Origin: Bacteroidota bacterium
GTDB taxonomy: Bacteria; Bacteroidota; JABWAT01
Reading direction: 5' to 3'
Assembly: GCA_020161835.1 (NCBI GenBank)
Contig: JAIUNL010000019.1
Span: 1 to 64,000, forward strand
Length of the DNA: 64,000 nucleotides
The position numbers and the translations under genes are program-made. The notes beneath the pieces were generated by a model. That model was not told the DNA's origin. It did no database searches and saw nothing but the letters and a program-made list of their open reading frames with translations. Shown here piece by piece: positions 1 to 8,231 of the stretch (position 1 is the first letter of the stretch; each line of letters begins with the position of its first letter).

Positions 1-185
1 AAATTTAATTCGACCGCTGAGGCGCGGGGAACGCAGAGAAATACAACTTCATTTTAAAATTTAAGACAAAAGGCGCAAAGACCATAAGACGCAAAGAAAT
101 ACAAAATTCTTTTTTGGGTTTAAGACAGGTGGAAAAGGTTTGATAAATTGAATTTCCTACTATCTACCACCTACTAAACTACTGA
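1..185. repeat. Intergenic repeat remnants left of marR1
   Basis: No gene is visible here. The stretch holds degenerate copies of a dispersed motif of the form GGCGCAAAGACC...GACGCAAAG (about 70-98) and CGCAGAGAAATAC (about 31-43). Related ACGCAAAG-type pieces occur near 56565 and, more loosely, near 41715. From about 157 it runs into a heptad-periodic array described separately. I see nothing else. Confidence 0.5.
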
Positions 186-192
186 CTACTGT
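157..192 (-). repeat. Heptad array at the 3' end of marR1
   Basis: Read on the minus strand this is CAGTAGT, CAGTAGT, TTAGTAG, GTGGTAG, ATAGTAG: seven-base periodic and rich in TAG. The TAG stop of the marR1 gene (186-188) lies inside the first heptamer, so the array begins at the stop codon rather than after a spacer. Confidence 0.7.
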
Positions 193-617
193 CCCTCAAG
201 CTTTTCCATCCCTGAATAAATGTCTGATGTTAGTTTTTTTGCTGCTTCTTCTCCCAAAATCCCCACATACTGATGATACAGGTCAAACCAGGCAGATTTC
301 AACTGATCGTTGATCTGAATGGATTTTTCTGTTGGGCGGACGAACACACTTTTTCCTTCTGATTTCCGTTCGAGAAAGCCTTTACTTTCCATTTTCTCAA
401 TCAGCCGGGTCACCGTTGACGGACTTAACAGCATAGTTTCTGCAAGTTCACCGGGTTGAATTCCTGGTTTCCGGTTAACGGCCATGAGCAGGAAAGCATA
501 ACTTGGCGCAAGTCCGGTTTTGGAAAAGGCCTCATCTGCAAGCCGGGTCATGGTTCTTGACAAAGCATTGGCAGAATAGAAAAGGCATTGGCAGAAATCG
601 TTTTTTGTTTCGTTCAT
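186..617 (-). CDS. MarR-family transcriptional regulator
   Basis: A 143-residue winged-helix regulator of the MarR family, which binds DNA as a dimer and is usually released by small ligands or oxidants. The typical order is visible: an N-terminal dimerisation helix, a helix-turn-helix around PGELAETMLLSPSTVTRLIE, then a wing around RKSEGKSVFVRPTEKS, then C-terminal helices. I start it at the ATG at 617. A TTG three codons earlier lies within the promoter -7 box TATCTTTG (624-631), so the mRNA may be nearly leaderless. It is transcribed away from the sugar operon. Its stop codon lies inside a heptad repeat. The regulated gene is not evident; self-regulation is likely for the family. Confidence 0.85.
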   Translation of the reverse strand: MNETKNDFCQCLFYSANALSRTMTRLADEAFSKTGLAPSYAFLLMAVNRKPGIQPGELAETMLLSPSTVTRLIEKMESKGFLERKSEGKSVFVRPTEKSIQINDQLKSAWFDLYHQYVGILGEEAAKKLTSDIYSGMEKLEGQ

Positions 618-623
618 AATGGA

Positions 624-654
624 CAAAGATAGAACTTTATATTTGTATGTGCAA
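624..654 (-). promoter_or_regulatory. Promoter of marR1, TTG-N20-TATCTTTG
   Basis: On the minus strand TTG (652-654) is followed by exactly 20 bases and TATCTTTG (624-631), matching the Bacteroidota -33/-7 pattern TTTG/TAnnTTTG. The marR1 ATG begins only 6 bases after the -7 box, implying a very short or absent 5' leader. Confidence 0.65.
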
Positions 655-882
655 GCAAGTGTAGAAAAATATTTTTATTCTAAATTTCTGCCAAAGTCTT
701 TTGATCGTTCAATATCCACATCAATCCTGGGAGAGTTTTCAAAAAAGGATAGAATATCCTTTTCGACTTAGCTCAGTGACCTCATTCTCTGAATAAAACC
801 TGAATAAATAAGGGAAGGTTGCTTTCAGAACCAAAGACAGACTTAAAACCAGTTCCAAGCCGGAAAGTCCGGATTGATTTTG

Positions 883-890
883 TATCTTTG
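883..890 (+). promoter_or_regulatory. Possible -7 box TATCTTTG of the sugar operon
   Basis: TATCTTTG matches TAnnTTTG and ends 34 bases before the LegB-like start codon. No TTG sits at the usual spacing upstream, so only the -7 element is supported. Confidence 0.5.
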
Positions 891-924
891 AATACTGGAA
901 TAAAAAAAGAGTTCAGGCAAAACT

Positions 925-1923
925 ATGAATCTGTCAGGTAAAAAAATTCTCGTGACGGGCGCTGATGGCTTTATCGGAAGTCATTTAACCGAACTGCTGG
1001 TTGACATGGGTTATGATGTCAGGGCTTTTGTTTATTACAACTCGTTCAATTCGTGGGGCTGGCTTGATTCCCTTCCGAAAGAAAAACGATCAAAACTGGA
1101 CGTATTCGCTGGTGATGTCAGAGATTCCAACGGGGTTAGAACGGCAATGAAGGATGTTCAGGTGGTGTTTCATCTGGCAGCACTGATTGCAATTCCATAC
1201 AGTTATCACTCCCCTGAAAGTTATGTCGACACCAATATTAAGGGAACTCTGAATATCCTTCAGGCAGCACGGGATCTGGGTGTTGAAAAAGTGCTGGTTA
1301 CTTCAACTTCTGAAGTTTACGGAACAGCAAAATACGTCCCGATTGACGAGATTCATCCCCGCCAGGGACAATCACCTTACTCTGCCACAAAAATCGGAGC
1401 TGATCATCTTGCGGAATCTTTTTACCGCAGTTTCAATCTGCCGGTTACGATTGTGCGTCCTTTTAATACTTACGGCCCACGCCAATCGGCCCGTGCTGTG
1501 ATTCCCACGATCATCACTCAGTTGCTGAACGGAGCAACAGAAATTAAACTCGGGGCTCTGAGTCCAACCCGTGATCTGGTTTTTGTTAAGGATACGGTTC
1601 AGGGGTTTGTTGAAATTGCAAAATGTGATGACCTGACCGGACATGAAATCAATATCGCCACCCAAAATGAAGTTTCAGTTGGTGAACTGGCAGAAACGCT
1701 GATTTCAATCATCAATCCGGATGCAAAAGTAATCAGTGATGAACAACGTCTGCGCCCAGGAAAAAGTGAAGTGGAACGTCTGCTCGGCAGCAACAAAAAA
1801 ATTGAACAGTTTACCAGATGGAAACCCGGTATTTCCCTTCGTGAAGGGCTGCAACAAACCATAGAGTGGTTTAGAAATCCGGAAAATTTAAAAAACTACA
1901 AATCTGATATTTACAATGTCTAA
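925..1923 (+). CDS. LegB-like NAD-dependent 4,6-dehydratase
   Basis: A 332-residue extended short-chain dehydrogenase/reductase of the sugar-nucleotide 4,6-dehydratase type, acting in the cytoplasm on an NDP-sugar. Visible are the Rossmann motif TGADGFIG near residue 11, the catalytic YSATK near residue 150, and NTYGPRQSARAVIPT after it. The stretch FVYYNSFNSWGWLD near residue 35 is characteristic of LegB, the GDP-N-acetylglucosamine 4,6-dehydratase of legionaminic acid synthesis. The other leg genes are not nearby, so the final sugar is uncertain. It is first in a four-gene operon and overlaps the next gene by 8 bases. Confidence 0.85.
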   Translation: MNLSGKKILVTGADGFIGSHLTELLVDMGYDVRAFVYYNSFNSWGWLDSLPKEKRSKLDVFAGDVRDSNGVRTAMKDVQVVFHLAALIAIPYSYHSPESYVDTNIKGTLNILQAARDLGVEKVLVTSTSEVYGTAKYVPIDEIHPRQGQSPYSATKIGADHLAESFYRSFNLPVTIVRPFNTYGPRQSARAVIPTIITQLLNGATEIKLGALSPTRDLVFVKDTVQGFVEIAKCDDLTGHEINIATQNEVSVGELAETLISIINPDAKVISDEQRLRPGKSEVERLLGSNKKIEQFTRWKPGISLREGLQQTIEWFRNPENLKNYKSDIYNV

Positions 1924-2638
1924 ACGAGCTGTCATTTTAGCCGGCGGAAAAGGTACACGTCTGCGGCCGTATACCGTGGTTCTTCCAAAACCCCTGATGC
2001 CAATCGGGGACTATCCGATTCTGGAAATTATTATCCGTCAGCTTGCTAAAAACGGGTTTGATCATATTACCCTTACCGTTAATCATCAAGCCGAAATCAT
2101 TAAAGCATTTTTTGGTGACGGTTCCCGGTGGAATATAAAAATTGACTATTCCCTCGAAGAAAAACCGTTGAATACCATGGGTCCGCTGAAACTGATCAAG
2201 GATCTTCCTGAGAATTTTCTGGTCATGAACGGTGACATCCTGACCGATTTAAATTTTTCTGATTTTTATGATGAGCACATCACCCATTCAAGGTTGTTCT
2301 CAATTTCTGCATTTAGCCGTGTTGAAGTCAGCGAATATGGCGTTCTGGATGTTGGCCATGACAATCACCTGACCGGTTTCAGGGAAAAACCAAAACATAA
2401 CTACACCGTGAGCATGGGAATTTACATGCTGAACCGTGAAGTTTTGGATTACATCCCGGTCAATCAGTCTTATGGTTTTGATAGTTTGATGCTGGATTTT
2501 ATTGCCAAATCGAAAAAAGTGTACATCCGTCAGCATCCCGGATACTGGCTGGATATCGGCCGGGCAGATGATTACATGGTTGCCATCGACCAGTTTGAGG
2601 CGAAAAGAGAGTTGTTTTTACCGGGCGGATTAACCTGA
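1916..2638 (+). CDS. Sugar-1-phosphate nucleotidyltransferase
   Basis: A 240-residue nucleotidyltransferase that joins a sugar 1-phosphate to an NTP to make the activated sugar used by the neighbouring enzymes. The signature LAGGKGTRLRPYT is at residues 8-20, followed by LPKPLMPIGDYPI. The metal-binding GDILTDLN is near residue 105, and FREKP and GYWLDIGRADDY follow in the expected order. The length suits a single-domain ManC/RfbA/RmlA-like enzyme; the base and sugar cannot be told from sequence. It starts inside the end of the LegB-like gene, which suggests translational coupling. Confidence 0.85.
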   Translation: MSKRAVILAGGKGTRLRPYTVVLPKPLMPIGDYPILEIIIRQLAKNGFDHITLTVNHQAEIIKAFFGDGSRWNIKIDYSLEEKPLNTMGPLKLIKDLPENFLVMNGDILTDLNFSDFYDEHITHSRLFSISAFSRVEVSEYGVLDVGHDNHLTGFREKPKHNYTVSMGIYMLNREVLDYIPVNQSYGFDSLMLDFIAKSKKVYIRQHPGYWLDIGRADDYMVAIDQFEAKRELFLPGGLT

Positions 2639-2664
2639 ACATTAAATCAGACAGAAAAATATCA

Positions 2665-3519
2665 GTGAATAAAAAAACAATTCTGGTCACCGGAAGTTCG
2701 GGTTTTGTTGGAAGAGCACTTGTTAAAAAACTTCGGCTGCTGAATTATGAGGTGCATGAGTTTGATATTCAGGATGGTGACATCTGCAGTCTGAAGGTTA
2801 CCTATTCGTCACTTGACCATGTCATTCATCTTGCCTCAAAAACCTTTGTTCCTGATAGCTGGACTTCGACCCTCAGTTTTTATCAGAATAACGTAATCGG
2901 TACAACCAACGTTCTCGAAATCTGCAGACAGTACAACTGTTCACTTACTTACGTCAGTTCGTATGTTTACGGAACGCCGCAATACCTGCCGGTAGACGAA
3001 AAACATCAGATCGTTCCGGTAAGTCCGTACAACCACAGTAAACTGGTTGCTGAAGAAGTCTGTTCCTTTTATCATCTCACGTTTGGCATTCCGGTCACGA
3101 TTCTGAGACCGGTTAATATTTACGGACCCGGGCAAAACTCCAACTTTTTAATCCCCGTAATCATCAATCAGCTTTTTGATTCTGAAAATGATTTTATTGA
3201 GGTGATGGATTTAAAGCCGAAACGGGATTTTTTATTTATTGATGATTTTACTGATGCCCTTGTCAAAACCATTGACACGGCCGGACTTGAAATTTTCAAC
3301 ATCGGAAGCGGTTATTCTGTCAGCGTTGAAGACATCATTCAGACAGTTCTGAAGCAGGCAAAATCAACCAAGACTTACCGTTCTAAAAATGTGGAACGGC
3401 CCAACGAAGTCTGGGATGTTTATGCTGATATTTCTAAAATCAAACAAAAACTAAACTGGGCGCCCGAAACCAGTTTTGAAAAAGGTATTCAGGCCTGTCT
3501 TGATTTATATAAACAATGA
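2665..3519 (+). CDS. NAD-dependent sugar epimerase/dehydratase
   Basis: A 284-residue extended SDR acting on an NDP-sugar. It has the NAD-binding TGSSGFVG near residue 9, the active-site YNHSK near residue 112, and RPVNIYGPGQNSNFLIPV after it. It differs enough from the first gene of the operon to suggest a separate step such as epimerisation or reduction. It has a GTG start at 2665, the only start that keeps the whole glycine-rich motif. Its TGA stop overlaps the ATG of the glycosyltransferase (ATGA), a tight coupling. Confidence 0.8.
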   Translation: MNKKTILVTGSSGFVGRALVKKLRLLNYEVHEFDIQDGDICSLKVTYSSLDHVIHLASKTFVPDSWTSTLSFYQNNVIGTTNVLEICRQYNCSLTYVSSYVYGTPQYLPVDEKHQIVPVSPYNHSKLVAEEVCSFYHLTFGIPVTILRPVNIYGPGQNSNFLIPVIINQLFDSENDFIEVMDLKPKRDFLFIDDFTDALVKTIDTAGLEIFNIGSGYSVSVEDIIQTVLKQAKSTKTYRSKNVERPNEVWDVYADISKIKQKLNWAPETSFEKGIQACLDLYKQ

Positions 3520-4595
3520 GTTTCTTTTCAACTATGATCCTCTTTATAAAACCCCACACCTCCTCCTTTATCAACACCGACCAGCGAATTCTCGAAACCA
3601 ATTTTAAGGTTACAACTTATCTGGTCAACAGAGGGAAATCCGTTTTTTCCTTTGCCGTTGGGATGATCAGATTATTTTTTTTCCTGCTGATGAACGGCTT
3701 CCGGTTTGATGTATTTGTGACCTGGTTTGGAGATTATCATTCATCCGTCATGGTTTTTGCGAGTAAACTGCTGGGAAAGAAAACGGTCATTATCGCCGGC
3801 GGACAGGAAGCCGTTAATTATGAGGAATTGGGAAAAGGCGTCTATAAAAGTTGGTTTCGGGGGACAATGGTTCGGTATGCACTCCGGAATGCAACGTTGA
3901 TTCTGCCTAATCACACTTCCCTCATTTATCACGAAAACTACTTTTACAATCCGGAACATCCGCATATCGACGGCATCCGGCATTATGTAAAAAACATCAA
4001 AGCCCGCATTGAAGTCCTGCCAAACGGAATTGACACCAGCCGGATTGAAAGAGATTTATCTATCCGGAAAGAAAACAACCTGATTCTAACGGTGGCGAAT
4101 GTGTATGACTGGCGTGACTTCATCAACAAGGGTTTTGACCTGATCATTGAAACTGCCCGGGTGTGCCCTGATCTGAATTTTGTCATTGTCAGGATGAGTA
4201 AAGGCATTTTTGAACGGGCAGAGGAACTCTACAAGGTATCAGAAATTAAAAATCTGGAAATTATCACAGAGTTTTGTCCGGATGATCAACTGAAAGCCTA
4301 TTTCAACCGGGCAAAGATGTATGCCCAAATTTCGATTACCGAGGGAATGCCTGTAAGCCTGGGAGAAGCCATGCTGTGTGAGTGTATTCCAATCGGATCA
4401 AATGTAAACGGCATCCCGGATGCCATGGGTGGAACCGGTGTCATTGTTTACCGCCGAACGGTTGCAGATCTGGAAAAGGCAATCAGGGAAGCACAGAAAA
4501 AAGACACCGGCGCAGAAGCAAGAAAATACACGATAGACCATTTTTCGATTGAATTGCGGGAAGCAAAATTGGTTGAAATGCTGAAATCGGTATGA
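3516..4595 (+). CDS. Glycosyltransferase (GT4-like)
   Basis: A 359-residue retaining glycosyltransferase with two Rossmann-like halves. The C-terminal half has VLPNGIDTSRIERD near residue 165, a strand near residue 190, and the EX7E-type donor site within EGMPVSLGEAMLCE near residues 276-289, followed by NGIPDAMGG. Hydrophobic stretches near residues 45-75 may attach it to the membrane. It presumably transfers the sugar made by the three upstream enzymes onto a surface polysaccharide or glycolipid. The last 43 bp before its stop are repeated at 6168-6210, so the gene marks the left edge of the following AT-rich island. Confidence 0.85.
   Translation: MSFFSTMILFIKPHTSSFINTDQRILETNFKVTTYLVNRGKSVFSFAVGMIRLFFFLLMNGFRFDVFVTWFGDYHSSVMVFASKLLGKKTVIIAGGQEAVNYEELGKGVYKSWFRGTMVRYALRNATLILPNHTSLIYHENYFYNPEHPHIDGIRHYVKNIKARIEVLPNGIDTSRIERDLSIRKENNLILTVANVYDWRDFINKGFDLIIETARVCPDLNFVIVRMSKGIFERAEELYKVSEIKNLEIITEFCPDDQLKAYFNRAKMYAQISITEGMPVSLGEAMLCECIPIGSNVNGIPDAMGGTGVIVYRRTVADLEKAIREAQKKDTGAEARKYTIDHFSIELREAKLVEMLKSV
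4549..4591 (+). repeat. 43-bp direct repeat, left copy
   Basis: These bases, starting TTGAATTGCGGGAAGC and ending GCTGAAATCGGT, encode the last 14 residues of the glycosyltransferase and recur unchanged at 6168-6210. Weaker similarity extends about 9 bases upstream in both copies. The pair brackets 1.58 kb of AT-rich DNA. Confidence 0.85.
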
Positions 4596-4732
4596 TAGGG
4601 GTATAGTACCCGGATTTTTGAATGCAGCCAGGTTTCAAGATTACGGAATGAAATGTTTTAACTTTAGATTTACGTTTTCAAATGCAGGACATAATTTTGG
4701 TGTGCATATAAAGATATTAAGGTAGATATATT

Positions 4733-5326
4733 TTGAAGTTTAAAAATATTCATTTTACATTCATTTTATTTTTGATGCTCACTTCTTGTGTATCAAATGT
4801 TTTTGAAAATAAACGAAATTTAGGAAGAATATCAGATGATGGATCTGAATATCATGCCCAAAATAACATATTTGTTTGGAAGGCAAATTCAAATTGGTTT
4901 GAACATTTTTCCAATTCTTCAATTTCAGATTTTAATGATTCATGTCACTACAAAGTGGTATATAAAGACTTAACTATTACAATAGTAGTTGAGAAGTTTA
5001 ATAAAATATCACCTGGAAATTGTCAGGATTCAATTCCAATTTTTATAACTTCTTTATTCCAGGGAAATCCCCAATTAATCTCACCGTATCCTGATCCAAA
5101 AGTAAAATGTCTATTTGGAAAAGGGAAACCAGGAAATGAAATAAATGGGTTGGATACCTATTTTGTTGTTGGCGTTTACTCCAATGATGTAGGCAACAAT
5201 GGCTATAGAATTACAATTATAAATAGTGACCTACTTGAATACCGTGATCTTAATGAGGTTTATTCTCATTATTATAATTGGCTACTATCAATTGATCGTA
5301 ATATTTTCTGGAATAATCATAAGTGA
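4733..5326 (+). CDS. Putative lipoprotein of unknown function
   Basis: A 197-residue protein that I do not recognise. It begins with a lipoprotein signal, a basic start, a hydrophobic run, and the lipobox LTSC with its cysteine at about residue 19, so it is probably lipid-anchored in the envelope. The rest is Asn/Asp/Tyr-rich with four more cysteines (in SCHYK, NCQDS, KCLFG and the lipobox). The start codon is TTG at 4733; no ATG gives a better signal peptide. Base composition is clearly more AT-rich than the sugar operon. It lies between the two 43-bp direct repeats and may have been acquired. Confidence 0.6.
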   Translation: MKFKNIHFTFILFLMLTSCVSNVFENKRNLGRISDDGSEYHAQNNIFVWKANSNWFEHFSNSSISDFNDSCHYKVVYKDLTITIVVEKFNKISPGNCQDSIPIFITSLFQGNPQLISPYPDPKVKCLFGKGKPGNEINGLDTYFVVGVYSNDVGNNGYRITIINSDLLEYRDLNEVYSHYYNWLLSIDRNIFWNNHK

Positions 5327-5402
5327 TCTTAAATTTATTAGCAATTATCGATGGTACTGCCAGTAAAGTTAGATGAAAATTGGAAATTGAGGAGTGATTG
5401 AT

Positions 5403-5921
5403 ATGTTCTCATACTTGAACCTTACCATATCATTCTTTATTCTCATTAATCTGATTCTAATCAATTATCCATTCAAATTTAAATTAAGGTGGATACAGAT
5501 AGTATTTATTTGTTATATATTATTTGCTCTGATTTTTGATTTTGTCGAATTTAATTCACTAAAAATAACTGAATTATCATCGTTATCCCCAATTCACTTG
5601 GATGTAAAAAACTTGATGAGGGAAATATTTGCGGATCGTTTTTTAACTTTGTTGTTAATTATGATTCTAAGTTATCAGCTATTTGAAAAATATTCAAATC
5701 CTTTAATTGCTCTGCTGAATTTATTTATGAATACAGTGCTTTTAATTTTGATCCTCTTTTTTCTCATGAATTATTTGACATTTGATTTTAATGGAAACAA
5801 TGGAATAACTCTTATAAATGATCTTGAAGGCTTGATTCAATGGTTATATTATGTAGGAATTGGTTTTACATTCATTAAGCTTAGTATTCTTTCCTTTGCA
5901 AAAAAAGCGGATAATCTTTAA
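5403..5921 (+). CDS. Small integral membrane protein, unknown
   Basis: A 172-residue hydrophobic protein with four predicted membrane segments, near residues 5-25, 31-50, 78-110 and 140-165, and short polar loops. I recognise no family. The ATG at 5403 is preferred over the GTG at 5394 because GAGGAG at 5389-5394 then sits 8 bases upstream. It is AT-rich like its neighbour and in the same orientation 76 bases downstream of the lipoprotein, so the two may form one unit within the island. Confidence 0.6.
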   Translation: MFSYLNLTISFFILINLILINYPFKFKLRWIQIVFICYILFALIFDFVEFNSLKITELSSLSPIHLDVKNLMREIFADRFLTLLLIMILSYQLFEKYSNPLIALLNLFMNTVLLILILFFLMNYLTFDFNGNNGITLINDLEGLIQWLYYVGIGFTFIKLSILSFAKKADNL

Positions 5922-6016
5922 TAAAAACCCTTTTACTCCAAAACAATACTATTCATCTTTATCAGATCTTCTTTGCATAGGTAGTTGAGGTCAAACCTAA
6001 ACAGGCATTTAAAATT

Positions 6017-6214
6017 CCAAAATTGCTTTCAATTATATTTTTTTTCTGTCTTGGCTGGTACAGCAGTTCCAAGGTTCTGAATCTACCAATTAAAATTCAG
6101 TTTGATGACGGGAACCAAATGGTACTAAAGGAAGGTAATAATGAAAATTCAACCGACAATTATTCGTTTGAATTGCGGGAAGCAAAATTGGTTGAAATGC
6201 TGAAATCGGTTTGA
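6017..6214 (+). pseudogene. Chimeric remnant ending in a duplicated glycosyltransferase tail
   Basis: A 63-codon frame (TTG start at 6023) made of three pieces: a hydrophobic segment, an acidic linker, and the last residues of the upstream glycosyltransferase, LREAKLVEMLKSV. The first piece (CCAAAATTGC at 6017 and TCTTGGCTGGTACAGCAG at 6049) resembles a second remnant at 7998-8056. It has no good ribosome binding site and no recognisable domain. I read it as a rearrangement scar rather than a working gene. Confidence 0.6.
6168..6210 (+). repeat. 43-bp direct repeat, right copy
   Basis: Identical over 43 bases to 4549-4591, the 3' end of the glycosyltransferase. It is in frame with the remnant at 6023 and ends in the same position relative to a TGA stop. 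It marks the right edge of the first part of the AT-rich island. Confidence 0.85.
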
Positions 6215-6488
6215 AGTTGGGTTGGTTTTACCGCGTTGAAGAACAACATTATTGCGTTTTTTGTAAACTGAATTTTAAATGATCCGGGTCAGGCAAACAG
6301 TATTTACTCTAAAATTGAAAAAGAATTTATTTTTCAGAAGAAAATGAAGTTGAAGGTAATAAAATTGGTTTTTCATTGAAAGGGGGATATCCTGTTGATG
6401 GTACAAAACACCTTTATGGAATTAATGCCTCCACTTTATTTATGATCTGAGATGATAATAACAATTTCACTTATGGATATTTAAAGGA
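6215..6488 (+). pseudogene. AT-rich stretch with a short gene remnant
   Basis: No intact gene is present. Around 6325-6450 one frame stays open for about 42 codons and ends with KGGYPVDGTKHLYG... before a TGA at 6448-6450. It has no start codon or ribosome binding site and looks like the tail of a lost gene. The remainder is featureless AT-rich DNA. Confidence 0.35.
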
Positions 6489-6497
6489 GTGGATAAC

Positions 6498-7067
6498 ATG
6501 AATAAATTTATAATTATTTCAATTATGATTACTGGTTGTCAATCAACCTTATATATAAATGGTTGGGAGAATAGTTTTTTATCAAATAATTATTACTATT
6601 TAGAAAATACCTATATTGAAGGGATGGCTAATTCAGTTACTTTTCTTCAGGATCCAGAAAAATTTATTTTCTATAAAAATGGTAAGGTCGTTTCAACTCG
6701 GCATAAAATGGAAAAATGGCCCGTGTCCTTTGAAATGCGAAAAAATGAGTCAACAAGTGATATTGGTCAATATTATGTTAGAAATGATACAATATTTATT
6801 CAAACGCTAATTTTAGTTGGTGCATATGGTCAATCTAGAGTTGTAGCGAAGTATAAAATTGTTAAAAGAAATAACGAGTTCAGACTTATTTATTATTGGT
6901 TGAACAATAAATCTCCTAAAAAAGAAGATGATAGAGTCTTTGAAGAAAATATTGATAATAATCCCAAAGTCTATCAGAAAAAGGAGTTGGATTCCCTCCC
7001 AGATATAAACTCCTGGTACTTTGATGGAGATTGGGGAAAGGTAAAGTCGAATTACTTTTTCAATTAG
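6498..7067 (+). CDS. Putative lipoprotein of unknown function
   Basis: A 189-residue protein with a short lipoprotein signal peptide; the lipobox MITGC places the lipidated cysteine at about residue 14. The mature part is rich in Tyr, Asn and Lys and alternates polar and hydrophobic residues as in beta structure. I do not recognise a family. The ATG at 6498 is chosen because AAAGGAG at 6483-6489 lies 8 bases before it; a GTG at 6489 overlaps that site. It lies just right of the 43-bp repeat and is AT-rich like the other island genes. Confidence 0.65.
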   Translation: MNKFIIISIMITGCQSTLYINGWENSFLSNNYYYLENTYIEGMANSVTFLQDPEKFIFYKNGKVVSTRHKMEKWPVSFEMRKNESTSDIGQYYVRNDTIFIQTLILVGAYGQSRVVAKYKIVKRNNEFRLIYYWLNNKSPKKEDDRVFEENIDNNPKVYQKKELDSLPDINSWYFDGDWGKVKSNYFFN

Positions 7068-7180
7068 CATATGTTTACCAATGTTTTTTTGATTTCGGGA
7101 CTTTTGATCAGTACTATATTCGTATCCTGAATAAGAATGAATTGAAATAGGTTGGAATGACCTAGTTGCGGAAAAAAACA

Positions 7181-7903
7181 ATGAAGTATTTAATTCTCTT
7201 TCTGTTATTATCGTTATTTGCTTTGTTAGGCTGTCAAAACACAAAGTTGATTCCAACACCAAACAACATTAAACCGGGAATTTTTAAACGGTTGGAAACG
7301 GGTGAAAAGCTTGAACTTAAGCCTGACAGCACCTATGTCTGGTACAGAGCACCGAACACGGGACACATGATTCTTGATAAGTATTGTGATTATATATCAA
7401 CGGGAAAATGGGTTACCGTGGAATCCAATTTGTTTGAATTGACCAGTGACAGCCCGTTATTACAAAGCGAAAATATTAAATACGAAATAAAGTCAAAAGC
7501 CTGGGGTTCTCAGGATAGTCTGTATCTTGAGGTCATTCCTGCAGAAAAAGATTTAGCGGTTCAATATGTTTGGCTTATTGACGGTTACACAGTAATTTCC
7601 AGCGGGAAAAGTCAAATTGCGAAAAAAGATATATTTCAATTTAAAAAAGAATATCCGTTTTGTAATTTTTATTTAACAGTTACAAGGGACAATACAAAAA
7701 CATTATTTCCTCAAGGCGAATCAGAGTTTTATGTTTTTTATGAAAATATTAATTTTGAGCACAGTAATCACATTACAGTTTCTCTCCCAGATTTGAACAC
7801 CTGCACACTTTACTTCGCTCTTGTAAATCATCAATATGTTCTGGTTAAAAGTGAAAATGAATTAAAATGGCGGGGTGATGTCTGGTCCAGAATCAACGAG
7901 TAA
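7181..7903 (+). CDS. Putative lipoprotein of unknown function
   Basis: A 240-residue protein starting with a hydrophobic signal and lipobox ALLGC (lipidated Cys about residue 18), hence probably envelope-anchored. No known domain is recognised. A segment around residues 45-90, with TGEKLELKPDSTYVWYR and then TGKWVTVESNLFELTS, resembles the short beta-rich modules of many Bacteroidota lipoproteins. Composition is less AT-rich than the genes at 4733-7067. It is the last intact gene before the secretin operon and is in the same direction. Confidence 0.65.
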   Translation: MKYLILFLLLSLFALLGCQNTKLIPTPNNIKPGIFKRLETGEKLELKPDSTYVWYRAPNTGHMILDKYCDYISTGKWVTVESNLFELTSDSPLLQSENIKYEIKSKAWGSQDSLYLEVIPAEKDLAVQYVWLIDGYTVISSGKSQIAKKDIFQFKKEYPFCNFYLTVTRDNTKTLFPQGESEFYVFYENINFEHSNHITVSLPDLNTCTLYFALVNHQYVLVKSENELKWRGDVWSRINE

Positions 7904-8231
7904 AGAACATTTTTTCATTGGAATGTTATACTCCTCCAAATTCGAACTGGAGAATATGCTTACCGGACCAAAACCAGTTGAGAATGAAGGAGAATCGCCA
8001 AAATTGCCGGTCTTTATATCGATCTTGGCTGTTACAACAGTTCCAACGTTCTGATTCGTGAAAGCTGGCAAAGAATATCTTCGACCGGGAGGCCGGAGTT
8101 ACAGAAACCACTCTTTACGATCTGAATGAACCTCCACTTTCCAACTTCAAAAAAAAGTTGTACCTTTATCTCAACAGGTTCTGAGTAAGTCAGAACTTCT
8201 TTATCCGATCCCGAAAAAAATTGGTTTAATT
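7904..8231 (+). other. Gene remnant and secretin leader region
   Basis: This 328-base gap holds a 43-codon frame (7923-8054) with PKPVENEGESPKLPVFISI whose DNA from 7998 resembles the remnant at 6017-6082, so both probably derive from one lost gene. At about 8068-8097 is a piece of the REP-like family GACCGGGAGGCCGGAG, seen again at 38769-38834. At 8161 TACCTTTA, with TTT 20 bases upstream, is a near match to TAnnTTTG and may drive the secretin operon. Confidence 0.4.

Noticed and set aside
4592-6167. Integrative element with attachment sites
   Set aside because: The direct repeats fit, but no integrase, excisionase or tRNA target is present, so I report only the duplication.
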